64,000 nucleotides of DNA from the NCBI RefSeq assembly GCF_003075375.1, contig NZ_QDFT01000011.1, forward strand, positions 24,017 through 88,016, given 5' to 3'. Numbering within the stretch: the stretch's first letter is position 1; the number at the start of each line of letters is the position of its first letter. The position numbers and the translations under genes were made by a program. This stretch comes from Microbacterium testaceum. Its GTDB lineage: Bacteria > Actinomycetota > Actinomycetes > Actinomycetales > Microbacteriaceae. Below, in pieces: positions 54,884 through 63,598 of this stretch. A model generated the notes under the pieces. That model was given only the letters and a program-made list of their open reading frames with translations, had not been told where the DNA came from and searched no databases.

Positions 54884-56458
54884 TTACTCCGTGTACTGCG
54901 GTCGCATGCGGACAACCTGCGTCTTGATGGGCGGCACGTAGTTACGGACGGCGGTGTCGTCCACGATGAGGCGGACCTTGCCGACGCGCTCGCGGGAGGC
55001 GGCGTCTAGGGCGCGGTTGACCTCATCGACACCTGTCGCCTTGACGGCAATCTCGGTGTCTCGCTTCTTGGCGGTCTCCTTGAGCTTCCGCTCAGCCTCG
55101 GAAGTGTCCGCGGTCACCTCGACATCGGCCTCAGGATTGAAGCCTTCATCGAAGGACACCTGGGCACCGGACGCGGCGGATGCACCCGCGTCGGTCAGGG
55201 CGGAGATGATCTTGCCCTTGGCCTCTTCGGGGCCTTGCGCGAGCGATGCGGCGACCGCCATACGCGCGTCCTCAGGCATCTCCATGAGGTTGCGCCACTG
55301 GTCGCTGCTGAGCTTGATGGAGGCGATGTTGGCCTTGTACTGCTCGACCTGGCCCTTGGACTGCTCGACCTTCTCGGCCCAGGCATCGACGTTGAACACG
55401 CCGTCTTCGGACGTAGCCGCGTTGATAGCGGAGTCGCGCACACCGTCATAGGCGTCAGAGATTTGGTCGACTAGCTCGGCCTTGATCTGTAGCTGCTCAC
55501 CGCCCGCTTCTACCCAGTTCTTCTCTGCCTGGGCGGCAGACTCAGCGGCAGCGGAAGCCTCGCGCAGATAGTCGTTGTACTGACGCTGACCCTCGGTCTG
55601 GTCCGTGATGGTCTGGAGGGAGCGTCCCGCCTTCTCATTGTTCTGGTCGTAGGCGGAGCCTTCTTCCTGGAGCTGCTTCAGGCGCTCTTCTCCGGCGCGG
55701 AGCTTCTCCTTGAGGCCGTCTACGTCGCCCGCCATGGCCTTAGCCAGGTCCTCGTAGCTGTTGCCCGACTTGTCCGCGACATCGCGGAGGTCTTCCAGGT
55801 TGGTCACGCCCTCTTCGGTGGCGGTGGCCATTTCACGGATAGCGTCCGCGATGTCCTCGATAGCCGGTGCGGCCTCACCGCCCGCGTCGATGTACGCCTG
55901 TGCGAGTTCGGCGGCGCGCTGCTTGAACTCGTCGGACTCTTCGCCCGCGGTGTTGAAGGCGTTGATGAGAAGACCGATACCGGCAGCACCCGCGGCCAGA
56001 GCGAACGCGGGACCCAGACCGCCGACAGAGCCAGCCAGACCACCAAAGACATCCTGCGCGATCTGCGGGAGGTCTTCCATGTCGCCACGGAAGGACGAGA
56101 AGGTTTCGCCCAGGTTCTGCGTAAGCTCGCCGGATGCCTCAGCGGCAGAGTCCGAAACGCTGTGAAGGCTACGGCCCGCGCTGTCGGAAGCGTCCTGAGC
56201 GGAGGTCTTCATCTTCGCGTACCCGGCCCGGAAGTCCTGGTCGATAGCGTCGGCGGTTTCCTTGATTTCCTTCTTGAGCTTCTTGGTGCTGTCCTGGGCC
56301 TGCTCCATGGAGCGGTCCAGACCGTCCGCACCCTTGCTCTTCGCCAGGCCGTCTAGCGCCTTCTCGGCGTCCTCTAGCGGCTGGATGACGCCGGACTTGA
56401 TGCCCTTTTCGAACGCGCCAGTCTCAGACGCAATGGCAATCTGATGTGCCTTGGCCAT
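54884..56458 (-). CDS. Tape measure protein
   Basis: A 524-residue helical protein. Long charged coiled-coil segments (DAEKALDGLAKSKGADGLD, DSTKKLKKEIKETADAIDQD) flank a hydrophobic Gly/Ala-rich part near residues 145-170 (GPAFALAAGAAGIGLLINAF), the usual membrane-inserting segment. Tape measure length sets tail length; at about 1.5 angstrom per residue a tail of roughly 75-80 nm is expected, short for a siphovirus. It ends with a basic part before the distal tail gene. Confidence 0.88.
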   Translation of the reverse strand: MAKAHQIAIASETGAFEKGIKSGVIQPLEDAEKALDGLAKSKGADGLDRSMEQAQDSTKKLKKEIKETADAIDQDFRAGYAKMKTSAQDASDSAGRSLHSVSDSAAEASGELTQNLGETFSSFRGDMEDLPQIAQDVFGGLAGSVGGLGPAFALAAGAAGIGLLINAFNTAGEESDEFKQRAAELAQAYIDAGGEAAPAIEDIADAIREMATATEEGVTNLEDLRDVADKSGNSYEDLAKAMAGDVDGLKEKLRAGEERLKQLQEEGSAYDQNNEKAGRSLQTITDQTEGQRQYNDYLREASAAAESAAQAEKNWVEAGGEQLQIKAELVDQISDAYDGVRDSAINAATSEDGVFNVDAWAEKVEQSKGQVEQYKANIASIKLSSDQWRNLMEMPEDARMAVAASLAQGPEEAKGKIISALTDAGASAASGAQVSFDEGFNPEADVEVTADTSEAERKLKETAKKRDTEIAVKATGVDEVNRALDAASRERVGKVRLIVDDTAVRNYVPPIKTQVVRMRPQYTE

Positions 56459-56461
56459 AGG

Positions 56462-56956
56462 TCACCCCTTTTCTGCGGCGTCGTGAAGTGCTCGGTGTGC
56501 GGTCTGAATCCAGAGGGACGCAAAGCGCGGGATTGAATCGTTGGCTGCGGGATAGACCACGTTCCCGCTACGGCGTGGAGCGCCGAATGTCGGGCCAGCC
56601 TTACGGGTGTAGGTCTTGCCCTTCTTGGACCGCTGCGTGATCTGCTTCTGCGGAGACATACCGAACTCAGCGGCACTGGAAAGGGCGATGACAGGGGTAC
56701 CGGATCGGAGCTTTCCGACCGCGCCAGACTTCAGCGTGACGTTTCGCGCTGTAGCACTGACGCGGGCGGAATCGACTAGCACCCGCTGTTGGACACGCGA
56801 TAGAGCGCGTCCCTTGAGTTCGTCGAACCAGATAGGCTGTGCGGCCTTCTTGGTCTCGGAACCGATGAACTTCTTTGTCTCCGTTGGGACCTCCCGCATT
56901 GCCTGCGCGAGGACCGACAACGGGGACTCCACCAGGAGCGAAATGCTCCGGACCAT
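56462..56956 (-). CDS. Phage tail protein between major tail and tape measure genes
   Basis: A 164-residue basic protein. The N-terminal half is helical (LSVLAQAMREVPTETKKFIG). The C-terminal half holds a basic strand region (GKTYTRKAGPTFGAPRRSG) and a last helix IQTAHRALHDAAEKG, similar to HK97 gp10-like head-tail completion proteins. The position, however, is that of tail assembly chaperones, and no slippery frameshift site was seen. I leave the exact role open. Confidence 0.6.
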   Translation of the reverse strand: MVRSISLLVESPLSVLAQAMREVPTETKKFIGSETKKAAQPIWFDELKGRALSRVQQRVLVDSARVSATARNVTLKSGAVGKLRSGTPVIALSSAAEFGMSPQKQITQRSKKGKTYTRKAGPTFGAPRRSGNVVYPAANDSIPRFASLWIQTAHRALHDAAEKG

Positions 56957-56958
56957 GC

Positions 56959-57357
56959 TTAGGACGCGCTCCAGACCGGAGTACCGGAGACGTTCAGCGA
57001 CACGGCGGACTCAGCGGCAGCGTTGGTTGCACCGCCGATGGTGGGGGCCTTCAGGAGAACCTTGAAGGTGAAGACACCCTGGGTACCGGGGAGGATGAGC
57101 TTGATGGTTGCCTCATTGCCCTCATTGGTGAACCAGGACTTAGCCAGACCGGTGGAGGTCCAGTCCTGGTACAGAACGCCCGTGAATACCCAGGTGCTCT
57201 TGCCGTTCAGCGGGACAGCCGTACCGGATGCGTCGATGACCGACACCTCAGGAGTGGTGGGCGTCAGCGCCGGGTCACGGAATGCGTTCGTGTACTCGTC
57301 TGCGCCAATGGTGATGGTTGCCTTGTTCAGGAAGGTCTTGTTGACTACTACGGCCAT
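56959..57357 (-). CDS. Major tail protein
   Basis: A 132-residue beta-rich protein beginning MAVVVNKTFLNKATITIGAD. It contains SVIDASGTAVPLNGKSTWVF and NEGNEATIKLILPG, the pattern of tail-tube subunits of the phage lambda/HK97 type, and ends VSLNVSGTPVWSAS. Position directly after the tail terminator gene agrees. The ribosome site AGGAGTAAT is strong, as expected for an abundant protein. Confidence 0.8.
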   Translation of the reverse strand: MAVVVNKTFLNKATITIGADEYTNAFRDPALTPTTPEVSVIDASGTAVPLNGKSTWVFTGVLYQDWTSTGLAKSWFTNEGNEATIKLILPGTQGVFTFKVLLKAPTIGGATNAAAESAVSLNVSGTPVWSAS

Positions 57358-57359
57358 GA

Positions 57360-57770
57360 TTACTCCTCCTCAGGAGCGGGTGAATAGGTGACTAGAACGG
57401 TGATGGGGAAGCGATAGCCGCTCTCGCCTGCCTCCAGGCGGAAACGGGAGCCGTTGTCCCAGACCAATTGCGGAAGAGAATCGAGAAGGAACGCGAGTTC
57501 TACGGCAGCATCACCCAGGCGAGTCAGGGCCTTATCGCCGTCCTTTTCCGGGGTAATGAGGTTCAGAGTGAACTCCAGACCGATAACGCCCGGGGGAAGC
57601 TCGCCGCCTGAGATGTTGGCTACGATGTCGCCCTGCTCATAGGTGACGGTGAGCTTGCGGAACGTGTCGCCCGCCTTCTCGATGTCGGTGATTACCCAGT
57701 CCTTAGGAAGGCCCTGAGTGAGTGCACCCTGTAGGTACTTGCGCGCCTCGCTGAGGGAGTTAGAAGACAC
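57360..57770 (-). CDS. Tail terminator protein
   Basis: A 136-residue protein with a GTG start at 57770 that overlaps the previous stop by 11 nt. The body has EARKYLQGALTQGLPKDW near the start, a central beta sheet (FRKLTVTYEQGDIV) and the C-terminal GYRFPITVLVTYSPAPEEE, as in HK97 gp10/lambda gpU-like tail terminators. It caps the tail tube at the head side. Confidence 0.7.
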   Translation of the reverse strand: MSSNSLSEARKYLQGALTQGLPKDWVITDIEKAGDTFRKLTVTYEQGDIVANISGGELPPGVIGLEFTLNLITPEKDGDKALTRLGDAAVELAFLLDSLPQLVWDNGSRFRLEAGESGYRFPITVLVTYSPAPEEE

Positions 57771-58122
57771 TGGGTACTCCCTTGCTAGGGCGGATAATTG
57801 AGCGGATGGTCTTATCGAGTGGACGCGGCGTGAAGCTGTATCCCTCGGTGCCGATAGCGCCGTCGGAGCCTGCCTGTCCCGCGTTCCAGAGGTTGCGTGC
57901 CTGCTGGAGTTGCGCGTAGACCAGCGCCGACGAAGGCTCTTTGTAGGCACCTCCGTCAGCGGGCCAGCCGACCGAACCGGCAGGGGCGTACTCGATGACC
58001 TGTTCCCGGGCAATCTCTAGGAGGAATCCGCCTAGCTCGTCCGTGGGCGCGTCATGGGAACCCCAGGCAGCGGTGAATCGCTCCACCTCTGCCGGGGTTT
58101 CCAGTGAGAACCACTTAGCCAT
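57760..58122 (-). CDS. Head-tail connector protein
   Basis: A 120-residue helical protein starting MAKWFSLETPAEVERFTAAW and ending RPSKGVPSVF. The helix pair (GGFLLEIAREQVIEY, SALVYAQLQQARNLWNAG) is what gp6-like connector proteins show. It lies right after the capsid gene in transcription order, the usual place of connector genes. Confidence 0.7.
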   Translation of the reverse strand: MAKWFSLETPAEVERFTAAWGSHDAPTDELGGFLLEIAREQVIEYAPAGSVGWPADGGAYKEPSSALVYAQLQQARNLWNAGQAGSDGAIGTEGYSFTPRPLDKTIRSIIRPSKGVPSVF

Positions 58123-58141
58123 TGAGTACGCCCCTATCCGC

Positions 58142-59881
58142 TTACGGCTTGGTGCCGATAAGCGACAGCGACTCCGGACGAACCACGAAGGTCTCCAGGA
58201 AGGCGACCTGTGCGCGGTCAACGCCGAACTTCGCGACCTCAAGGGCCTCGATGTTGGCGTGCACCTCACGGAACTCGATAGCGTTACGCGCGCCAACGAT
58301 CATCTGAGGCGCGGTGGCAACGGTGCCGGTGAAGAAGGACTGGGGAGCCTTGACCACGCGGACCTTGCCGGTGCTGGCCTCGCCCGTGCCGATACCAACG
58401 GCGAACTCCACGAACTCAGGAACCAGGTCCTTGGGCGTGTAGAGAAGCTGGTTCCAGGCGGTGGGGTTGACGATTGCGAACGATGCGTCATCGCCGTTGT
58501 CCGAAACCAGGTCGATGCCCTGGATAAGCTGACCCATGGCGGCGGGGTACTGGGTGGGGTAAGTACCGGGAGCAACCAGGCGGTCCAGAGCGGCAGAGTT
58601 GCGCGAAGCGACCGTGAAGATGTCGGCCAGCGCGGACTCATCGATGACCTTGGCAGCGCTGTCAACAACACCCTCAAAGAAGGCCTGGATGACATCTGCG
58701 CCACCGTCGAGGTACTGCCACTCCAAGGCCACGTCGGCGGCGTAACCGAACTTGCGGAGCGTGCTGGAGACGGTCGAGGTCGTGGCGTTACCGGTGGGAA
58801 GTTCGACCTTCTGCGCGGCACCAGAGATTTCCTTGACCAGGGCGGTGCCCTGGGCGATCTTGAAGCCCTTGCGGCCACCCAGAGCGATGCCGCCCTGCTG
58901 GTGGTTTGCCAGCGAGATGTAGCGCTGCGTGTAGCGCTTGCCCTGCCACAGCTTGCCCGTGAAGGTCTGCGGGATAGCGCCCGACGTAACGTGAGCCGGG
59001 GTGGTCACGTCAGCCAGAGCGGCCAGCATGGTCTCAGCGTCAGCGTTGTCCAGCGAGCGGGACTTGACCGATGCCATAGCGGAGAAGACGGCGTGCATAT
59101 CCACGTCGGCCTTCTTGGCGGGTGCGTTACCCATGAGGGTTGCCGGGACCTGTGCCCCAGCCTCATTGGTCTCAGACATGGAGAACTCCTTGGTTTCGTC
59201 TGATGTGGATTCCTCAGCCGGGGCGGCTGTAGGCGTGGCCTCCGGAGAGGCCGAAACCTCGTCAGGAGTGGTCTCGGTAAGGGCGGTCTGTGCCGCCTCG
59301 GCGTCAGCGATGACGCGCTGTGCGCCCTCGTGCACCAGGCGCACGTAGGCAAGAAGGGCCTCCAGGGCGTCGCCGCTCAGCGGCTCAGGCTTAGGGGCCT
59401 CATCGGGGGCGACAGAAAAGAGAGCGGCTGAGGCAAAAGCGCCGTCCTTGACGACAGCGGCACCGGTCAGGCGGCTCTTGAGTGCGCGTGCGCCCTCGCG
59501 GACGATGCCCGCGACCTCGGCGCTCAGCTTGCGTACGGGGTTCGCCAGGTAGGCGTCACCCTCGTCTGTGTCCGCAATGGCGAACTCAGCGACGATTCCC
59601 GCGTCCGTCTTCTCCAGGGAGACAGCGCGACCAATCGGGTTGAAGCGGTCGTGCTCGACGTTGAGCGTGACCACGGTGGAGTCACGGGGAAGCTCGATGC
59701 TGTCGGCGGAGAACTCAATGGGTTCATTGCCGGACTGGTTGGGGCGGCTCAACTCTCCGAACGGAAGGAGCAAGCCCCGGATGAGGCGTGAGTCAGCGAC
59801 TCGGCTAAAGACACCGGCCTCTGCGGTGTGGGTGTTGTCACCCCGTGGGAACTCCACGGGCTGGGATGTTCGTTCAGACAT
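58142..59881 (-). CDS. Fused capsid maturation protease and major capsid protein
   Basis: A 579-residue protein. Residues 1-150 form the prohead protease: LIRGLLLPFGELSRPN, VTLNVEHDRFNPIGRA with the likely active-site His, and a later Ser/Ala-rich part (AGIVREGARALKSRLTGAA). A linker of about 80 residues is Pro/Thr/Glu-rich (TPDEVSASPEATPTAAPAEE) and follows a scaffold-like helix. The HK97-fold capsid begins near 235 and contains QTFTGKLWQGKRYTQRY, GFKIAQGTALVKE and ANIEALEVAKFGVDRAQVAF. An internal ATG with a perfect ribosome site may make capsid protein alone. Confidence 0.88.
   Translation of the reverse strand: MSERTSQPVEFPRGDNTHTAEAGVFSRVADSRLIRGLLLPFGELSRPNQSGNEPIEFSADSIELPRDSTVVTLNVEHDRFNPIGRAVSLEKTDAGIVAEFAIADTDEGDAYLANPVRKLSAEVAGIVREGARALKSRLTGAAVVKDGAFASAALFSVAPDEAPKPEPLSGDALEALLAYVRLVHEGAQRVIADAEAAQTALTETTPDEVSASPEATPTAAPAEESTSDETKEFSMSETNEAGAQVPATLMGNAPAKKADVDMHAVFSAMASVKSRSLDNADAETMLAALADVTTPAHVTSGAIPQTFTGKLWQGKRYTQRYISLANHQQGGIALGGRKGFKIAQGTALVKEISGAAQKVELPTGNATTSTVSSTLRKFGYAADVALEWQYLDGGADVIQAFFEGVVDSAAKVIDESALADIFTVASRNSAALDRLVAPGTYPTQYPAAMGQLIQGIDLVSDNGDDASFAIVNPTAWNQLLYTPKDLVPEFVEFAVGIGTGEASTGKVRVVKAPQSFFTGTVATAPQMIVGARNAIEFREVHANIEALEVAKFGVDRAQVAFLETFVVRPESLSLIGTKP
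59177..59191 (-). promoter_or_regulatory. Internal ribosome site and start codon inside the protease-capsid gene
   Basis: On the minus strand AAGGAG is followed after 6 nt by an in-frame ATG at 59179 (residues MSETNEAG, position 235). The spacing is ideal, so a separate capsid protein of about 345 residues could be translated in excess over the fusion. Confidence 0.6.
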
Positions 59882-60941
59882 TGATGTCCTCGATTTCTAC
59901 GGGTGACTCAGCCGTCAGAACGTTGTCCGGGGCCGACACCATGAACTCAGAGAGGTCAGCGCGGACCTCTGCGTTGGGTCCCACAACGTCATCCATAGAC
60001 AGACGTGCGGTGATTGCGTAGGCAAAGCGGGCCGAACCGAACACCCAAAGCTCAGACGCCTTGCCGTTCTCATTCGTGTAGGTCATCTGACCGTTGGAAC
60101 CGCCCTCTTTGCCCGCCTCAAGGAAGTTCGCGGGCACGCCAGAGTGCATGGCTAGCTGAAGACGAAGCGAGTTCATCCCCGACTCAAAGAGGTCCACCTG
60201 GCTGTCCTGGTGGTCCTTGACCTCCAGGTAGGAGGGCGTCACAGACACGGCGTGCTTATTGCGCTGCTCGGCGTAGTTCTTCGCCAGTGCCGCCATTTCC
60301 TCGGGCTGCATCTCGTCGTACTGCTTGTCGGTGACGTGAAGCTCAGTGGCCGCGGGAGGCGTGTCTAGGCGGGCCTGGCGGGCGTGCTCCAGCTTGCGCG
60401 CCTGGCGGATCGAGTCGATTCCATCGGTGAGAAGACCATTGGAGCCAAGCTGAATGAGGATGAGGCGTTGCGTGTAGTTGGCGGGAACGCTTTCCTTCAC
60501 CTGTACCTTGCCGTCTGAGTCCATGTCCCAGAGGTCGCGGGGGACGTGGATGAGGTCTACGGGGAGGCCGTCAGCGCCAAGCTCAGCGCCCAGGAGCGCC
60601 CAGCCGAACAGGAAGAGGTCCTTAACGCATCCGGTCCAACGCATGAAGGGCGGGATACCGGAGGCGGAGTTGTTGACCCAAAGGGGCTGCTCGACCTCAA
60701 CGCCGTCACGCCACACGCTGTACTTGAGCGGGGCGACTAGAGCGGTGTGGGCCTGGAGCGCACGGTTGACCTCAGGCACGCGGAGGGCCAAGTCAGGCGT
60801 GATGATTTCGGAGGGAGCCTGGTCCAGGAAGTCACCGATAATGGCGCGGGAAAGGCTGTTCGGGTCTGCCCAAGGAGAGACAATGCCTAGGTTTGTGGGT
60901 GCACTGACCAGCGACTTGCTCCGCTTAGTGAATACACCCAA
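59874..60941 (-). CDS. Portal protein
   Basis: A 355-residue phage portal of short type. It has the N-terminal wing (RVPEVNRALQAHTALVAPLK), the crown-side helix DLFLFGWALLGAELG, the GSNGLLTDGIDSIRQARKLE block and a C-terminal ENGKASELWVFGSARFAYAI part typical of HK97-like portals. The start codon is TTG at 60941 with GGAG 8 nt upstream. The stop overlaps the capsid gene by 8 nt. A TATAAT promoter candidate is upstream. Confidence 0.88.
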   Translation of the reverse strand: MGVFTKRSKSLVSAPTNLGIVSPWADPNSLSRAIIGDFLDQAPSEIITPDLALRVPEVNRALQAHTALVAPLKYSVWRDGVEVEQPLWVNNSASGIPPFMRWTGCVKDLFLFGWALLGAELGADGLPVDLIHVPRDLWDMDSDGKVQVKESVPANYTQRLILIQLGSNGLLTDGIDSIRQARKLEHARQARLDTPPAATELHVTDKQYDEMQPEEMAALAKNYAEQRNKHAVSVTPSYLEVKDHQDSQVDLFESGMNSLRLQLAMHSGVPANFLEAGKEGGSNGQMTYTNENGKASELWVFGSARFAYAITARLSMDDVVGPNAEVRADLSEFMVSAPDNVLTAESPVEIEDINV

Positions 60942-61032
60942 GATGAATCTCCGTTACAGGCACCCCCGCCCTTCTTGGCGTGACTGACGCTGAAGGAGAA
61001 GAAGGACGGGGGCGTTAATGATTAACTATTCC

Positions 61033-61038
61033 ATTATA
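61033..61038 (-). promoter_or_regulatory. -10 element for the phage head genes
   Basis: TATAAT on the minus strand is the only perfect consensus -10 in the window. It lies in the A/T-rich 127-nt gap between terminase and portal genes, about 92 nt before the portal start. The -35 is unclear. Confidence 0.5.
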
Positions 61039-61068
61039 CCGCATATAGGAATGGGCTATCGAAACGCA

Positions 61069-62625
61069 CTAAACCCAAGTGATCTGAGGAATACCGCCAC
61101 TCGCGCGCTGCTCATCCAGGACATAAGCGGCGATGGATGCCGCCTCTAGCGGCGTGATATCGTCACTCGGGCGGTTCTTGATATCGGGGCGTCCGAAGGC
61201 CCAGCCGCCTGACTGGCCAAAGGCGCGCTTCACCGCGATACCCGCGGCACCGTTCATCTCCTGCTGGTCGTAATGGCGTAGTCCGTCCTCATTCAAGAGG
61301 TTGACGAAGTGCACGGCAGCGCGGGAGATATCGCGAGTGAGTAGCGGTCGCTCAAGTGGTGCGGGCCGTGACTCACGAAGCTGACGCATCTCGACTTCAG
61401 TCGCATTCGACCCCGCGTCATACGTGATGGGTCGGTTGTGCTTGCGTGCGAGGCTCAGAAGCTTGGTGCGGAACCCAATAACGCCTTCCTGGTGATGCAA
61501 GAGGGCCGTGTGTACCCGTCCGTCATCGCCCTTCCAGGCCGCTGCAATGGATGCCCAGGCGGCTTCCGGGTGCACGAAGGCCGACAGAGCGAACACCTTG
61601 GGCGGCGTGATGCCCGATTCACCCAGCGCCAGGGCCGCTGCGGACCACTTGGGAGCACTCAGAAGGGCCGTGTTGGACCCCTCCATGCCGAAGATGTTGA
61701 AGTATTCGCGGGTGTACTTCTTGACTCCCAGGCGCTCGTAGCTGTTCTGGATGCGCTCTAGGGTGGTCAGGGTGCCGATACCGGGGTGCATCCGTAGCGT
61801 TAGCTCTCGGGCGTGTGCGGTCGGGTGCTCGTCGTCGGGTTCCCAGCGCACCAACTCTTCGGGGTCGATGTCGTCGGGGAGCATGTAGGCCACGCGCCCT
61901 GCGCGCTCATCGTTCAGCGTGGCCCAGAACTCAGAGCCGCCCCGGTAATCGCCGGCTGTTCCGGCAAGCACAAGCTGACCGTCAGGGCGCGTGTCGAAGG
62001 ACGGGATGACGGCCCCGATGACGTCTTCCCAGCGCTCAGGGCTGGCCTCTCCCGCCTCGTCGGCTAGGAGGGTGTCGTAGGCACCCGAACGGATAGCGTC
62101 ACCGTCCGGGGACAGCACAGACAGCACCGAACCGTTGGGGAACTCGACGCGCTCTCCACCGTTGGACTTCACCAGCTTGATAGGTGACCCCTTAGCGAAG
62201 GCCTCACGGTCGGTCGAGTCGGGGAAGAGGCGCGAAATAGGGCTGTAAATATCGAGCCGGTAGCGCTCGGCGGTCTTCTTCTGGGTCGTCAGAAGGGTGA
62301 ACCCGGCTAGATGTACAGGCCTCAGGTAGCACCGGCCCAGGAGGATGCAAAACAGAGTGGTGGTCTTGGACGAACGGCGCGGCATAATCACGGCGTTCAT
62401 GAGGTGCCCGCGCGCCAGCATGTCCGCTACGCGGAGCATCTGCGGGTGCACGGTGCCGAGAAGGCCCAGGAACCAGGCCCCCACCAGGAACTCATCCCGG
62501 GTGGCCTGGTCGGTCACTAGCTCGGACTGGTACAGCGGTTCAATTCCTGAGTCGCGCTTGGCTAGCCACTCAGACTCCTTGCGGAGCGGATGATCTGCTA
62601 CTTCATCGGGTAGGTCCGCTGTCAT
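61069..62625 (-). CDS. Terminase large subunit
   Basis: A 518-residue packaging motor. The ATPase has a deviant Walker A (MPRRSSKTTT near residue 80), and Walker B is YDTLLADEAGE. The nuclease domain shows acidic residues in ITYDAGSNATEVEM and in the terminal segment SDDITPLEAASIAAYV. There is no small-subunit gene of clear type next to it. The start at 62625 has GGAGG 7 nt upstream and overlaps the upstream gene by 23 nt; an earlier ATG (62643) is possible. Confidence 0.9.
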   Translation of the reverse strand: MTADLPDEVADHPLRKESEWLAKRDSGIEPLYQSELVTDQATRDEFLVGAWFLGLLGTVHPQMLRVADMLARGHLMNAVIMPRRSSKTTTLFCILLGRCYLRPVHLAGFTLLTTQKKTAERYRLDIYSPISRLFPDSTDREAFAKGSPIKLVKSNGGERVEFPNGSVLSVLSPDGDAIRSGAYDTLLADEAGEASPERWEDVIGAVIPSFDTRPDGQLVLAGTAGDYRGGSEFWATLNDERAGRVAYMLPDDIDPEELVRWEPDDEHPTAHARELTLRMHPGIGTLTTLERIQNSYERLGVKKYTREYFNIFGMEGSNTALLSAPKWSAAALALGESGITPPKVFALSAFVHPEAAWASIAAAWKGDDGRVHTALLHHQEGVIGFRTKLLSLARKHNRPITYDAGSNATEVEMRQLRESRPAPLERPLLTRDISRAAVHFVNLLNEDGLRHYDQQEMNGAAGIAVKRAFGQSGGWAFGRPDIKNRPSDDITPLEAASIAAYVLDEQRASGGIPQITWV

Positions 62626-62764
62626 GCGTGCCCTCCGATACGTCATAGATGGTCTGTTCCTTATCGCCCGGGCGCAGCACGCTAATGAAGCGGGGAAGCT
62701 CCGATACATAGATCAGGAGTTCCCCGTCAACGTCGGGATTGAGGATGGGGTCAGGCAGGTCCAT
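62603..62764 (-). CDS. Small phage protein before terminase
   Basis: A 53-residue acidic protein starting MDLPDPILNPDVDGELLIYV, with RFISVLRPGDKEQTIYDVSE following. The start at 62764 is preceded by AGGAG at 8 nt; a longer frame would need a TTG start at 62857. No known domain. It overlaps the terminase start and may be a small head-gene regulator. Confidence 0.6.
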   Translation of the reverse strand: MDLPDPILNPDVDGELLIYVSELPRFISVLRPGDKEQTIYDVSEGTHDSGPTR

Positions 62765-62853
62765 GGGGGTGCTCCTGGTAGGGTCGGGGGTCGGGTCTCG
62801 GTCGGGGAGAGAGACGCGTGATGAGCCGGAGGCGGGGGTTGCTATGACTTCCC

Positions 62854-63102
62854 TCAAAAAGTCGAGGTCGGGTCGCCCTCGGCTCGCTTGATGATGCGGC
62901 GGTGCTCACACTCTTCGTCCTTGCACAGCAGAGTCCACTCAGGCATGAGTAGGTCAGCGCTACTCAGACCGAATGGACCGAGCACACTGTCTACTTCCTC
63001 CTTGTGCTGGATGGTCCACTGATCCAGTACGCGCGATACGCGGTCACCTGCCGGGATGAGACAGACCTCATCGTTCTTGTTGAGGTGTCCGTTGTTGCTC
63101 AC
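62854..63102 (-). CDS. Small phage protein with Cys pair
   Basis: An 82-residue protein that begins MSNNGHLNKNDEVCLIPAGD. It has a helix VLDQWTIQHKEEVDSVLGPF, followed by LLCKDEECEHRRI, where two cysteines and a histidine are close together, so a metal site is possible. In terminase position it could be a small terminase-like DNA binder, but no helix-turn-helix is clear. It overlaps the neighbour by 4 nt. Confidence 0.6.
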   Translation of the reverse strand: MSNNGHLNKNDEVCLIPAGDRVSRVLDQWTIQHKEEVDSVLGPFGLSSADLLMPEWTLLCKDEECEHRRIIKRAEGDPTSTF

Positions 63103-63353
63103 TCGCTGGCCTCCTTATCCTCAGGCGCTACCTCATCGGTGGGTACCTGGTCCCCATCACCCTGGGTGGGCGTGGGTACCTGGGTGGGCAGGGCATCACG
63201 CAATGCCTGGGCCTCTGCCTCCCACTCGCTTAGCTCAGCCGTAGCCTTAGCCAATTGCTCAGTGATGTTGGCCACGTTGTTCTTGCCCAGCGTCACGCGA
63301 TACTCCACGCTCTCAAGCTGGCTGCGTAGGTACTGCTCTACTACTGTGTTCAT
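63099..63353 (-). CDS. Small coiled-coil phage protein
   Basis: An 84-residue protein with a long helix (VVEQYLRSQLESVEYRVTLG, ITEQLAKATAELSEWEAEAQ) and an acidic Pro-rich tail (VPTPTQGDGDQVPTDEVAPE). The heptad pattern suggests a dimeric coiled coil. It overlaps the next gene by 4 nt (ATGA at its stop). Function unknown. Confidence 0.6.
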   Translation of the reverse strand: MNTVVEQYLRSQLESVEYRVTLGKNNVANITEQLAKATAELSEWEAEAQALRDALPTQVPTPTQGDGDQVPTDEVAPEDKEASE

Positions 63354-63355
63354 GG

Positions 63356-63589
63356 TTAGTTGTCCTCATCGAATGTGTAGACCTGACCGATAGTCAGGCC
63401 GGGGTCAGGGTCCAGGCCGAACCCGAAGCTAAGGCCTGCCTCAACCTCGGTGATGTCGTCCCGATATCGGCGCATGCTGGTCACGTTGGGGATGCTGTCC
63501 TTCTTGACATCGGATACAGCCTCAGCGCCGTAGACGTTCCCGAACTTCTCGGATCGGAATACTTCTACGATCTTGATGATTGATGACAT
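63356..63589 (-). CDS. Small phage protein, unknown
   Basis: A 77-residue protein starting MSSIIKIVEVFRSEKFGNVY and ending PGLTIGQVYTFDEDN. The pattern of short beta-strands and a polar helix (RRYRDDITEVEAGLSF) is compatible with a single-strand-binding or anti-CRISPR-like small fold, but nothing more specific can be said. GGAG precedes the start. Confidence 0.6.
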   Translation of the reverse strand: MSSIIKIVEVFRSEKFGNVYGAEAVSDVKKDSIPNVTSMRRYRDDITEVEAGLSFGFGLDPDPGLTIGQVYTFDEDN

Positions 63590-63598
63590 GTCTTCTCC

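Noticed and set aside
56462..56956. Programmed -1 frameshift in a tail assembly chaperone gene
   Set aside because: No slippery heptamer and no overlapping second frame were found between the major tail and tape measure genes.
62765..62857. TTG-started 84-residue form of the small gene before terminase
   Set aside because: The longer form lacks a ribosome site in good position. The ATG at 62764 has AGGAG at 8 nt.
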